64,000 nucleotides of DNA, from assembly GCA_015680685.1 (NCBI GenBank), contig MNCI01014376.1, positions 209,573 to 273,572 on the forward strand. The letters are read 5' to 3'. The notes under the pieces are model-generated. The model saw only the letters and a list, made by a program, of their open reading frames with translations. It did not search any database and was not told the origin of the DNA. This document shows, in pieces, positions 24,500 through 36,539 of the stretch. Position numbers and translations under genes: made by a program. Numbering within the stretch: the first letter of the stretch is position 1; each line of letters starts with the position of its first letter. This stretch comes from Gnetum montanum. Lineage: Eukaryota > Streptophyta > Gnetopsida > Gnetales > Gnetaceae.

Positions 24500-25940
24500 T
24501 TCATGGTTTAAGTTCCCTCTGGCAGCCCAAGGGTCCCCTTAGCCCCTACAGATTCAAGGTTCCCTTTCATCCTTAGAGTGCCATCCCAAGCACCTACAGT
24601 GCCCTTTATGATGAGGGCTCCATCCCATGTTGTATCAACAACAATCATCCAATTTCCCTTCATGGTTAGGGTGCCACAAAATGCTAACCCCTCACCTAGC
24701 AAAAGCTCAATGGTGGCCAATGCATCAATTCCTTTTCTACCCAAGAGTCAATCCTACTAGTGATGCTAACAAACCATGTAGGTGGTAACCTAGAAGGCAC
24801 AATAAGCATCTTGTAGACAAGATGATCAGTCAATATTAAGAGCAAAGATTGCTTAGTCCACCAAAGTTGGTACCCCTATTCGTAGTTCCCATGGCCAAAA
24901 AAACTAAGAAGGCCACCACCAACAACTTGCAACTAAGAATTGAGGCCCCTACATAGGCTAAGCAAACCAAGCCCAAGTCCCCTTAGTGAGAGATCTATCT
25001 CTTAGGGCATATGGAGGAGATCAAGGCCAACAAAATGGTCGATTGAAAAGACTTTAAAGATGCATTAGCCTAAGTTAAGTAGGCACTAAAGTAGAAAAAC
25101 ATAACATTAAGCCTTTATGGCTTGATTATGGCCTCATCTACCCACCACAAAGCATTAGTATGAATTTTGACCTTCATTCCTATCACAAAGGATATCCCAA
25201 CAGATGAGCATTCTATCCATGCTATGATGTTGCCTCTTGTCTCATAAGAATTGAGCTCAACACCCCTGGCATTTCGTGATGAGGTGATTAGGGTCAACCC
25301 TAAGAAGGGCATAGTCATAATAACCTCAATGTTCATCACCATATGTGTTAAGAAATGCAAAATTCAAAGGGTGCATGTGGATGATAGGGTAGTAACAAAT
25401 GTTATCCCATACACCATTGTTGCTAAACTAGGCCTCACAAATAAAATCAAGCTAATAAAAATAGCATGCCTAAAATCCTTCAATAGGTCATGCGTCACTA
25501 TCAAGGGCATGGTAACTAAAGCCTTCATGGAAAGGGAGAAATTCCCCATCATTGTAGGATTCATAGTCATAGAATAGATGCCAGGATTCAACTTGATCTT
25601 AGGCAACCCTTGGCTAGCCTAGCTATGGGTCATCTCCTCCCCAATTCACCAAGAAATATACCTTCAATACGAAGGTGGTGAAGTTTTCATCCATGGTGAT
25701 AACGCAACCCTTCTAGCCATTAACAACATGAAGCAAGGGTTAGAGGTGGAATTTCCTAATGACACATCCACAACAAAGGATAAGGATGAAGCATGTGAGG
25801 TAGACCCACTTGAAAATTGGGAATAAGATGACAACTTACCAAAGGATGGCTTGTGGGTAGAATTGCCCTTCAACATAGCAAGTGAAGGACAAGGATACTA
25901 CCAAATAGTCCCTCTAGGCCCTATGTGTTCCCTAATCCAC
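24500..25940 (+). pseudogene. Protease region of element A (degenerate)
   Basis: An N-terminal linker with repeated RVP-type motifs (24510-24760) is followed by the aspartic protease domain at 25251-25720: VHVDDRVVTNVIPYTIVAKL, then a GNPWLA version of the GRPWLA motif. The catalytic glycine of DDG is arginine, which should abolish activity, and stops interrupt the frame. It ends near 25940 with the WVELPFNIASEGQGYYQIVP stretch also found at the end of element 2's protease. Confidence 0.78.
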
Positions 25941-26739
25941 ACTGGGTTAGAAAGCAACTACACAACTGAGGTGCCCCCTTACTTCAAAATCATGCTAGGG
26001 ACTTGTCTGCTGTCCACTTACACCCTGCATCCTGCTTCCCATTTACGTCACATTAGCACTATAGCACATTTTTTACATTTACATTAATCACTTAGCTTAC
26101 CATCTTCATAGACTATGCATTTAATAGCTTAGTTTACATTTTTTCCATTATTGCTTTAATGCATTTGCTTTCATCCATAAAAACATAAAAATAAATAAAC
26201 ATCATAAAACTAAAATTACAAAAACACATGACCTACCATGGCCTTAAACTAGCAACGTCATTGTCCGCCATGGTCTTAAACTAGTAACACATGGCCTAAA
26301 ATGGCCTTAAATTAGCATCGTGGCCTAGAATTACCTTAAACTATCACCTTCAATTGCATCATAGCCTAAAATGATCTTAAACTAGCAACGTGGTCTAGAA
26401 TGGCCTTAAACTATCACCTTCAATCACATCATGGCCCAAAATGACCTAAAACTAGCATCGACCCTCTTGCTACGGCCTTAAACTAGCATAGGGCTCACAA
26501 TGGACTAGTCATACTATCGTCACATAATTTTAACTTAGCACATTAATTCATTACATTATAAGAATAACAAGCACATAACAAATAACCATAAAACATGAAA
26601 AGAATAAGTTTACACATTACACATTGGGCATAGCAAATCCATGCATTAGATATCATATGAATAACAGTACATAGCATAAGCAATGTCATGTGGCAAATAT
26701 ATAGAAAAAATAGTGTAGCAGGGGTATATCTAAACATGC
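25941..26739 (+). other. Spacer with hairpin array between protease and antisense gene, element A
   Basis: No gene. The hairpin array occupies 26222-26512; the rest is AT-rich, with repeated cattt/cacattaac-like sequence on both sides. Confidence 0.6.
26222..26512 (+). repeat. Hairpin-unit array 3' of protease, element A
   Basis: About nine units ending in TTAAACTA (the reverse complement of TAGTTTAA, so the array has the same orientation relative to the element as in elements 1 and 2). The clearest inverted repeat is GGCC-taaaat-GGCC near 26300. Others are decayed (GGTC-tagaat-GGCC, GGCC-caaaat-GACC). Confidence 0.75.
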
Positions 26740-29700
26740 TCAATCAGTGGCACTAGGTGAGGGTGGAGGTTCTTCTTCCCCCATCACATCATTGGGGCCC
26801 ATAGGATCTTCTAGTACCTACTATAATAACCATGGCAAAAACACGCAATTAGTAAACAAGCATGCAATATACAAACTAACTCAAAAAGTGCAAAAAATAA
26901 ACAAAAAAACTAACTTGAGAGGGTCCCACATCAGTGTCCTCTAGAGGCAACTTTTCAAGGCCAACCTCCAAGCACTAAAGGATCTCAACCTCAGAAAGTT
27001 GTATCCAGTTCTTCTGGCCAAAGTCAATCCCTACAAGGATCTTGCCTTTGTTCACAAAGGTCCATATAGGCAGCTCCATCAAAAATGTAGTAGAAGAAGC
27101 CTCTCCAAGATGGGTGATAATCTCCCTCTTAGGAAATACACTCATCACTATATGCCACACAAACAACTCATATGCATGCCTCTCACTAGTTACCTTAAGT
27201 AACATCTTGAGGTAGTGATGTTTAATAGATTCCTCCTTGTACCATTGTAGGTATGCATCATGCTTATGCTTATATTGATGCTTGTGGTTCTTCTGAGTCT
27301 ACCCCCATCATTACATATTTGTACTATAATTTTTCCAATCTTGGTTCTTCTCGATAAGCAAGTCCATCTATATCAGGCATACTCTATCTCATAGGTGTGC
27401 CTAGTGCTATCTTCTTGAGCTCTAGCCACCAAGAAATCATATCTTGATTAAAGATCATTGATCTTCATATCTTGGCTAGCCATCCTCTTCTGCAACTCAT
27501 GCATGTGTTTCCATAGGTGCTTATTTGAGCACCTGTAAACCCAAAACACTTTCACATAGGAAAGTGCATACTTGCTCAATGTCTTGTATATTTGACAAGA
27601 CACCTAATTGACTTAGATCCCATCGAAGCTTAAAACCTGTAGGCATGCAACAAAGAATCAATCTTAGCCATCAACTAAGCATACAAATTCTAGAGCAACA
27701 TAAAGCAAAGTAACATCATGTATACTGAGCTTGGGATCTACCTCCTACAGGTGGTCCACCATGTCCTCAACAATACCTTCCATGAAGGTGAATTTATCAG
27801 GCATGTCTACCCACAACTCCATGTGATAGGTAGACATGGGACTACTAGTAGGGACATCTAATGTTTTAACACAATGTTTTAGCTAGCATATAATCGAATA
27901 GCTAAAGATGCTAGAGCAAACAGGTAATGATAGATGCTAGCCCAAGATAGTTACCTAGCAAGCCCTCAAGTGTGAGTGCAAGGGATTCACCTAGCTACAT
28001 GTTGTCAAATAGGCTATCAAAATTACCCCCAATGGGGTGGAGCAACCAAGATTCCTCCAATTATTAGAGGATCTTTGCTACCTCAGGTGACTCATCACCA
28101 TGAGCCTCCTACTCCTCAGCTTGGGAAGGTGCTTCTTCTACTACCACCTCAACCATTTCTCCTATAACCCTCTCTACTATCCTTACAATTAACACAAATA
28201 CATGCATAGCACATTAGTATACATGTGAACATAAAATAAAATATAAAAACATGAATATACATAAAAATACAATTTTGCATCTAGGAAATTTATAAATACT
28301 AACCTGTAACCTTTGCACATAAGCCTTAAAGCTTAATACAGATCTTCTTGCTGCTTGGCCTCCTAGCCTTAGGGGCAACCTCCTCCATAGGATGTTGCCT
28401 CTTAATTTTTTCCTTAGATGGTTTCACCATCTTTGCAATATAGTGATCCATCTTATGCATATCCCCAGTGCCAACTAGGAGGCCCTCACCTGCACTATCA
28501 CACAAGTAATGTGACTACCCCACAAGGCCCTTAGTCATTATAGATAATGACTCATCAATCTCCTTTGGGGGGTTCTGCCCATGTGTAGTAGTGAACATGT
28601 GCTTAATCCATGGATTAGAGAGCTGCTCGTGATCCTGCACAACCCATTACCCACCATCACACACAACCAAGAGCTCTGTGAACCTTCACAAGTATCTTGT
28701 AAAGAACACAAAGTGGACATGGGACCTTGTCTAGAGGTTAAACCATAGCTTGGAGATCTCTTCATGTAAGATATTGGCAATATAGACAACCTAGTTGAAC
28801 CTCATCCCCTCTAGCAACACTTCTTTTATCACTGGGGCTAACTCCACCCCAAGGATCTTTCCTTGGAAGAGCAACTTTGGAAAGGCATAAGCACGAGATA
28901 GAGGGTAGAGCTCCCACACCTCAAGCAAAAGCACATCTTTAATTGGTATGCCCTTGTGAGATTGGGTGGCCTACAACCACTCCTTAATCTCCCCTATATG
29001 GTCCACCTATCTACTGGCCTTATCAACAATCATTAAGCCATCAGTAGATAGTCCAAAGTGGTTGGTAAAGAAGGCCTCACTGAGGTCAAGCACTACCATC
29101 ACACTGCACACTCGGGTAACAAACTGCCTAACATCACTACTGAAGGAGTCGATGATGGTGACCATTTCAACCATTGAGATACTCATGTTAAGGGTCAAAA
29201 ATAGGTCCATCAACCCTACATGCGTGAGCCAAGCTGTCAATGATTCTAAGGCTTTATGGCACAACCAGTGTTGCGCACCCTCCACATTGCCATACTTCAT
29301 GATGAGGGTGGCCTCTATGTAGCTCGTGGTGATCATCATCACCTCACTTGAGGCAAACATCACTACAACAAAGACAAAACAATGTTACCATCATGCAAAG
29401 GCAAACTAACAAGCATACGTGAGCAACTATATAAGCTAGAATAATAGATGCATACATGGCACAAATGGGGTGCAAGATGGAGGTAGCACTATAAGTATCT
29501 CCTCAGTGTTAAGCTCACCAGTAGCCTACTCCTCATCCAACCAACCATGAGTCCTACATAGCTCATATGCCCTTAGGTACTGAGTAGGATAGGCCTTCAA
29601 GTCAGACTCCAGCTTTCAATCACCACTGTCCAAACATTTAGGCTAGAAGAGAACACCTCCAAGGTAGTATGAGTCAAGGCTAGAGCATCCACCTCATCAT

Positions 29701-30259
29701 GTATGCCCTTCTCATCAACTCTAAACCTAGTGTTGGTCATGAGCCATTAACGATTAGACATGAGCAAGTAGTAAAGAACACACTCCAAAAACCATAAACG
29801 CACTTACCCTTCAATGTAGTAAATAGATTTAGGTGGATTCTGAAATAGGATATGCATCCACAATGCAATGAAAAAGGTGTTTCTCTTATTGTAGCAACCA
29901 AACCCCATCATGTGCCATATCCTGGATAGGTACCATGCACTCCTAGGGCCTCTGCCTGAACCACCTACTCCATCACTGCTAGTAGTACACTCATCTAACA
30001 TGAACCTCAAGATGTCTTGGTTAGCCATGAACAACAATGTCTTGATGATGGCACTAGCAGCCTTCATTGCCAAGTGTGATCACATGATCACACTAAACTA
30101 CTACAACAAGTACTCTAGGAACTCATCAGCCCCTAGCCAGGACCACATCACCTAGTGACCCACCTACATATCTAGTGTATCCATGTTGGGAATGGTTCAC
30201 TTATGTAGCATAAGATGCCCATGAGCTCCATCACGACTAAGACAGGCTTCAATAGCATC
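26740..30259 (-). pseudogene. Antisense multi-exon gene of element A (decayed homologue of the 52468-56908 gene)
   Basis: Minus-strand exons align with those of the element 2 gene. Exon 2 (30259-29808, donor GTAAGTG) holds GPRSAWYLSRIWHM and ILFQNPPKSIYY against GPRSTCPLTRMWAL and IFQNPPSTMYR. Exon 3 (about 29720-29520) holds VDALALTHTTLEVF. Exon 4 (29362-28304) holds MKYGNVEGAQHWLCHKALES and LMDLFLT, then NPWIKHMF. Exon 6 (27857-27742) holds PDKFTFMEGIVEDMV. Exon 7 (27636-26915) holds GFKLRWDLSQL, a DWKNY...KNHKH region, then ITHLGEASSTTFLMELP. The last exon ends in a stop at 26742-26740. Exon 1 is uncertain. Many stops and frameshifts. Function unknown. Confidence 0.82.
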
Positions 30260-31222
30260 CTACAACTACCAAGCAAAAAGCAAAACATTAGTATACATTC
30301 ATAGACATAAATTTTTTTGGTAAATCATTAAGATACGTTAGCAAAATTAACATAATACAACGTGAACTAACAAAATTTCTTAATTTTGGCAATGCCCTCT
30401 AGGGCCCCATGGGTATAGGATGTCAACCAACTTATTTAACATGCCTAGTACTCACTATGGTACAACATGTTTTTTCAAGTTTAGCATCATTACAGGTTTA
30501 GCATCGTTATATTTCACAAGGTTAGCATTATGCATAGTGTACAAAATTTTTGCAAAATTTTTTCTAACTCTAGACTGCCTCAGTGAAGAGCATAGTCCAG
30601 AAATTTGCAAAGTTTTTTCTAACTCCAAACTACACATAATGGAATGCATAGCTCAAAAATTTTTGAAATTTTTTCTAACTCTGGCTCTTAGTAGAGAGTG
30701 TAATATTGGTGTTGGCAACTATTTGGGACACGACTGCCAACGAGTGTCCTCGAACAAGATTTAGGTGCTTGCTGGTCTCTGGAAACACCAAGGCCCAAAT
30801 ACCTCCAAATAGACTCAGTAGTTAATGTAAGTATGTGTGTGTGCTGTTGCAATGTGCTATTGTGAAAAATGAAAAGATTGGGTTGTGTGTAAAACTATAA
30901 ATGACTTATCTTAAAGTGATTCAGCCAACTTTGCAAAGTACTGTGAGTTTTTGAGAGTTCCTATTTTGTTCAATTTCTTAGTCTATGCAGTCCTTATAAT
31001 ACCTACTTGTAAAAAATAAAGTTTTGCAAAACATTTGAGCACAACTCTACGAATCTACTTCTAATTTTCCCCAGAGAAAGAGATAGTTCCACAAGAAAAC
31101 TAGAAATAGAGCGAGATTCAATGGAAATAGAAAGAAGAGAAAAAGAAAGCAGATTTGTGTAAAGATCTCAAATGTTTAAACAAGGTAAAATGATACGAGT
31201 AAACACTTCGCAATAAAGCTAT
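30260..31222. other. Upstream region of the element A antisense gene and unclassified sequence
   Basis: Bases 30420-30720 contain three units with the phrase ttttttctaactc and bits of tttagcatc, probably the decayed promoter side of the antisense gene. From about 30780 to the gap the sequence is AT-rich with no gene; it may belong to an LTR on the minus strand that continues beyond the gap. Confidence 0.4.
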
Positions 31223-32043
31223 NNNNNNNNNNNNNNNNNNNNNNNNNNNNNNNNNNNNNNNNNNNNNNNNNNNNNNNNNNNNNNNNNNNNNNNNNNNNNN
31301 NNNNNNNNNNNNNNNNNNNNNNNNNNNNNNNNNNNNNNNNNNNNNNNNNNNNNNNNNNNNNNNNNNNNNNNNNNNNNNNNNNNNNNNNNNNNNNNNNNNN
31401 NNNNNNNNNNNNNNNNNNNNNNNNNNNNNNNNNNNNNNNNNNNNNNNNNNNNNNNNNNNNNNNNNNNNNNNNNNNNNNNNNNNNNNNNNNNNNNNNNNNN
31501 NNNNNNNNNNNNNNNNNNNNNNNNNNNNNNNNNNNNNNNNNNNNNNNNNNNNNNNNNNNNNNNNNNNNNNNNNNNNNNNNNNNNNNNNNNNNNNNNNNNN
31601 NNNNNNNNNNNNNNNNNNNNNNNNNNNNNNNNNNNNNNNNNNNNNNNNNNNNNNNNNNNNNNNNNNNNNNNNNNNNNNNNNNNNNNNNNNNNNNNNNNNN
31701 NNNNNNNNNNNNNNNNNNNNNNNNNNNNNNNNNNNNNNNNNNNNNNNNNNNNNNNNNNNNNNNNNNNNNNNNNNNNNNNNNNNNNNNNNNNNNNNNNNNN
31801 NNNNNNNNNNNNNNNNNNNNNNNNNNNNNNNNNNNNNNNNNNNNNNNNNNNNNNNNNNNNNNNNNNNNNNNNNNNNNNNNNNNNNNNNNNNNNNNNNNNN
31901 NNNNNNNNNNNNNNNNNNNNNNNNNNNNNNNNNNNNNNNNNNNNNNNNNNNNNNNNNNNNNNNNNNNNNNNNNNNNNNNNNNNNNNNNNNNNNNNNNNNN
32001 NNNNNNNNNNNNNNNNNNNNNNNNNNNNNNNNNNNNNNNNNNN
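31223..32043. other. Assembly gap (821 N)
   Basis: Unsequenced. Beyond it, 32044-32246 carries three inverted copies of the cctaacttgttgggcaagtaa phrase seen at 17697-17755, so the gap probably lies in a member of that LTR family. Confidence 0.98.
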
Positions 32044-32246
32044 CTCATAGGTAGTTAGATCTTATAAAATATCTTGGGTAACTTCTCTCCCAAGTATGGA
32101 ATTTATAACTTGCCCAACAAGTTAGGAAATATTAATTGCCCAACAAGTTAGAAAATATTACTTGCCCAACAAGTTAGGAAGTTATAACTTATACATGAAG
32201 TTAGGAGAAAATCATGCTCACATTGGCATGTGTCTTTACAAATATT
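32044..32246 (-). repeat. LTR fragment, inverse copy of the 17.2-18.1 kb family
   Basis: Read on the minus strand, cctaacttgttgggcaagtaa-like phrases occur three times at 32180-32110, preceded by ttttctcctaacttc, which also occurs near 17350. A single N at 32247 directly follows, so the join to the next segment is uncertain. Confidence 0.5.
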
Positions 32247-32399
32247 NTAGTATCGGGCAGGTCGCTGTTAACTGATGAGGTGACAGCTAGATCGGGAAAT
32301 GGACTCCAGGCCAAGGGGGGATGCAGACACACCTACGTGGATTACAGGTGATAGTTACAAGAACGGTGGGAAGTAATCATCTAGTCAATCATTCTTCGA

Positions 32400-32620
32400 C
32401 TGCTGGCTTGTTTCTTTCCTTCCTTGTCCCTGCACAAAACCCATAGAAATGGACACATGCTCTACTCCATTCCCAGTGCCAACTCTTGCAACCACTGCTC
32501 ACTGGACACAGCCATGCTATCAAAGCTAACATACAATACCACTCCTGACTTCTTCTTGTTTTCTATAGTCCGTCTCATGCTGATGCCTTGAATCTTAATT
32601 TGTTGCTTGCCATTGTGAAT
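32400..32620 (-). pseudogene. UDP-glycosyltransferase fragment
   Basis: The minus strand at about 32570-32480 codes for SGVVLYVSFDSMAVSSEQWL followed by QELALGME. This matches the conserved S-V-L-Y-V-S-F-G-S motif and following helix of plant family 1 glycosyltransferases, with the glycine of FGS replaced. Only this segment is recognisable, followed by a stop. It is out of context, between retrotransposon parts. Confidence 0.6.
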
Positions 32621-33139
32621 TTAATGTGATTTTGTTCATGCTCCCAAATTGGAGGCAAACAGTTCCTCAAAATTTATCTGGAATCGCGAATCTCTAGCAC
32701 ATGGTTATCAAGTATTTTGACCTACACTCTCAATCATATCTTTGAATCCAAGTGATTCAAATATCGGCACAAAACCAAATTCACAAGGATTATCTCCGGA
32801 GAGAAGAAACACACCTTTCCATGTCATTAACTCACACAGGAGAAGGAGCAGAATCTGATTTTCCAATTTAAGTAAGTCTTGCTAGACAGAGACAGGCTGT
32901 GAAATTCTACTCATTGCATTCCATGAGACCACATCCCTTTTTTTTGTCAATCTCCCAAAAACTGCACACGCTTTAAGAATTCCTTCAAATGTGAAAGCGT
33001 CAAGACCAAAGCAGCCCTGTTTCTGCAAAAAATTTCACATTCCCTTTTTTTCTCAAGGCCTGCATGAGTCTCACAACGAATTTGGCTTTATAGACAAGCA
33101 AGAAGATCCATGTTTAGGCCTATAAAATTAGGCTTCAGA

Positions 33140-33290
33140 GAGATGTTTACATGGATGCAGCCCTGATGGACATGTATGGCAAATGCCGGAACATCAAGGA
33201 AGCATGCCAGGTGTTTGACGAAATGCCTCACAGAGATGTCACCCTTTGGAATTCCATGGCAGCTACGTGTCTGTTGAATGGATTCTTGAT
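33140..33290 (+). pseudogene. Pentatricopeptide repeat (PPR) protein fragment
   Basis: The plus strand codes for DVYMDAALMDMYGKCRNIKE, then ACQVFDEMPHRDVTLWNSM. This is the standard plant PPR signature (ALxDMYxKCGxIxxAxxVFDxMPxRDVxxWNSM). One repeat and a half is visible; the frame then runs out. PPR proteins bind organelle RNA, but this piece is too short to work. Confidence 0.85.
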
Positions 33291-33453
33291 GGTGGTGGTT
33301 CATCTTCTTAACAGACGATAGCAACAACGGAATTCAATGCCTTGGAAATTGGAAGAGAGGCCAAAGAAAATGCAGCAATCAAATATTTTTTATCTGCTAT
33401 ATTAAGGATCTACATTGCTGTAAGGCAAAACACGGTGCTTCTGTAGACAAAGC

Positions 33454-33681
33454 ATGGTGGAAGAGCACCAAATGAAATACGTTGTTATCACAGGCAGGGT
33501 GGTGAGCGGCCTCGGCAAAGGAGTTATAGCTTCAAGTATTGGAGTTGTTCTTAAAGCTTCCGACCTTCGAGTCACCTCAATTAAAATAGATTCGTATCTG
33601 AACACTGATGCCGGAATGATGTCTCCTTTACATGAAGAGCAGCAATGTTCACACTGGCTGCTACTGCTCAAAGAAGTCTGA
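33454..33681 (+). pseudogene. CTP synthase N-terminal fragment
   Basis: An open frame of 75 codons reads [20 protein letters not shown], then [20 protein letters not shown] and SYLNTDAG. This is the start of CTP synthase, with the [10 protein letters not shown] nucleotide-binding loop and the following S-I-K-I-D-P-Y-L-N-T-D-A-G segment. The first GG is GR and the proline of DPYLN is serine; similarity stops after about 60 residues, where a normal enzyme continues for about 500 more. It looks like a decayed first exon. Confidence 0.85.
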
Positions 33682-33731
33682 AGCAAAAGGCTGAGAAAAG
33701 TTTGTAAAAAGGGAAAGGGTTTGCTTCAAGG

Positions 33732-34091
33732 ATGGAGATGGAAGAACATCATCATGGAAATGCAACCGACGTAGTAGTTCATGAGATACGAGCGAACATC
33801 GTCGTCGTTAGTTTCTTATCAATGGAGGAAGTGGAAGACAAGACTTTGGTCAATTTCTTCATTTCTTTGTGTGTTTTAGGCTCAATGCTTATGTTTTACT
33901 TCACGAAGATGTGCTGGTATTTCGTTCATGGACCCTGGTCATGCTCATTGGTCATTTTTTCTCAAATTTTCTTTTCTTTAGCCAGCACCATGGAAGATAT
34001 TTCCTCTGCAGTAAATTGTTTATTTTCACCCTTGAAACTTACCTCTATCAGTGGCTTGCCTTCAAGGCCAGCAATTACCAAAAATAACTGA
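33732..34091 (+). other. Small open frame downstream of the CTP synthase fragment, unrecognised
   Basis: An open frame of 119 codons with a hydrophobic middle (FFISLCVLGSMLMFYFTKMC, then [20 protein letters not shown]). No family recognised. It may be leftover intronic or coding sequence of the captured host material. Confidence 0.2.
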
Positions 34092-35861
34092 ATGGCATTA
34101 TCAGTCTAAATACTAGGGTCTGAAAAGTGTCTACCAATAAGAGATTTCTTTTTTTTACTTGTAGATTTTATCATGCCAACCTGTCCCATGAAATGGCCAA
34201 AATGTGCCAACACTTGGGAGGTCAAAATTTTAACTAACATTAATGGTGACTACCCTCTCAACCCTTGTCACAGTAGAGGAGCATAGTCTCAATCATGGTA
34301 ATGGAGAAAGTAGCCTCCAGAAATTGTCGCATCGCTACACCACAAGACACAGCACCCCACCTTTCCTCCATAGCCACCACCGAAGAAAAGAAAAAAAAAG
34401 GGGGAAGAAGCACATGTCAGGTTCCAACAATAGCTATAGTCCCTACAACTACACTGCTGGGTTCCAACCATAGTCACAACCCCTGCAACCATGCCCACAA
34501 CTATAGCCAAGCAAAATTTTTTTCAAAAAAAATAGGTTGCACTGCAAGTGCAGTCACCCCATAGCCGATGTGGTACACCATAGGACACACAAAATAAAAA
34601 TCCACTAGCCTCATGGCACATGATGTACCTAACCTCTCCCTTGGTTGCAAATTTTTCCAAAGAAAAAATAATTGCAAACATAAACCCCTAGCCGCCACCC
34701 TAACCCTAGCCCCCTCACAACTGTGCTACCAGAATTCATGGCACCTCCCCTCTTTGCCCACATCCCCTACCTCAAAAATGGCCACCCTTGACTATTTTCA
34801 AAGCTAGAACCTTAGCCCCTACCTTGCCCTACCGACACAATTAAAAAACTATAAGATAGGTCCCTACCGCCCCACTCGTAGCTGCATTAGCGGCCATCAT
34901 GGCCATGAATTTCAAAACCCTAGTAGAACCCCCATGGAAAACCTCACATGTGCCAAAATGTTTTCAAAAAGAGGAGAGCACCCTTGTCCACACAAGGAAG
35001 ACTCCATTACCATCAAACCCTCTCTACCACCGCCACAGCCAAGATGGCATATGGTGACGATGGTCCATACCATGGCAAGGCATGCTAACAATCTATGCTT
35101 CAAACCCAAACCCTCAAAATGTCAAAAAAATAATGAAAATGAGCAAATCGGAGAGCGTAGTTGGGGTACCTAGCCAACATCGATAGCCTCCTCTCCTTCA
35201 CATGTGCTTGTGGCAGGAAGCCCAGTCCCCATTCTCCCTTGTCCACATTTGCTAGTTCTAGATGCAGGCATCCACTCCGACACATCATTGTTCCAACTAC
35301 ACTCTCCACTGGCAACATGCTACAATAATGGAAAGACTATGCTTTGGACTTCACATTTAAAAAAAAAGAAAATAACAACTTACCCACAGTGAAAATGTGC
35401 CTATATATCCTCCTAGGATCATTTAATGACCCACTAACCAAGGACTATGCTCCACACTTAGCCAAAATTTTTAACTTTTGGATGAGAACATAGTTGGGTG
35501 AGAGCATAGTTACCCATACTTAGCTAAAATCTTTAACTATTCATCAACTAGTGAATGCCCAAGCCAATTTCACTTCCCAAGCATGACCAGCCTTCCTCGG
35601 AATGACACAACTAATGTTTCCACAATTCACTAAGACATAAAACTAGCATGCACACATCCTTCTAAGGCCTAAAACTAACACAAACATGCTTACCATCTTT
35701 AATAGCCCACAAGCATACTTAGGCAAATTTCATCTCATTTCTTTCTCTTCATTTGTGCATATCCACCTCACTGAAATAGGTGCTACTTAACATTTTTCTA
35801 GCCCATTTTGTATGAAGCTATATTACACCTAGTATGTAGCATCACACATCAATTCAACATG
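34092..35861. other. Unclassified internal sequence of element A
   Basis: No gene recognised. 34600-35150 is richer in C, with phrases such as ccctaaccctagccc. 35400-35560 has gagcatagttaccc-like phrases shared with the element's LTR, which suggests that element A sequence has resumed by then. Confidence 0.4.
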
Positions 35862-36450
35862 GTAAGCATTTGTCTACTATGATGTTAAACCAGCATGGCC
35901 TATCTACTATGACATTAAATTGACACACACCTATTACTCATCTACTATGATGTTAAACTAGCACAGCTCATCTACTATGATGTTAAACTAGCACAGCTCA
36001 TTTGCTATGATGTTAAACTAGAAAAGCACAACTACTCATCCACTATGACATTAAACTAGCATAGCACGTTTGCTACGACATTAAACTCACATCCAAACCT
36101 TTTGTCTACCATGACTCTATACTAGCACAGCTTGTCCTTGGGTCATGAAATTAAATTAGCACAACAACTCCTCCTCTATGACATTAAACAAGTGAACCAT
36201 TCATCCACTATGATGTTAAATTGGCATAGACACAGTACTCATCTGCCATGATGTTAAACTGGCATAGCATTCATTTTCTATGATGTTAAATTGGCACCAC
36301 ATCCATCCACTATGATGCTAAACTGGCACTTAGCAATCTACTAGGACTATAAACTAGTATAGCATAGTTTGCCGAAATCTTAAACTAGGTTCATGATCTA
36401 CTAGGACCATAAACTAGCAAATCCATGATCTACCAAGACCTTAAACTGGG
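35862..36450 (+). repeat. Hairpin-unit array near the 3' end of element A
   Basis: More than a dozen units ending in TTAAACTAGCA-like sequence. The best inverted repeats are CATC-tactat-GATG (for example near 35939 and 35970) and CATC-tgccat-GATG near 36241; others are GATC-taccaa-GACC types with a mismatch. The position corresponds to the array after integrase in element 2 (47945-48310), although integrase itself is missing here. Confidence 0.78.
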
Positions 36451-36539
36451 TTTATGGTTAGCCATGCATAATTCAGCAAGCAAGTGAGCAAGTATAACTC
36501 TAACTCCCCCCACCCACCCCCCTTCTCTTTTCTACATCA

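Noticed and set aside
28538-28789. 83-codon minus-strand frame inside element A
   Set aside because: It overlaps exon 4 of the antisense gene in another phase; the exon frame shows the homology.
33454-33681. Functional CTP synthase gene
   Set aside because: Similarity stops after about 60 residues, key positions are changed and no further exons are visible nearby.
34690-34720. Telomere-like ccctaaccctagccc
   Set aside because: Only two imperfect units in a C-rich region; not a telomeric array.
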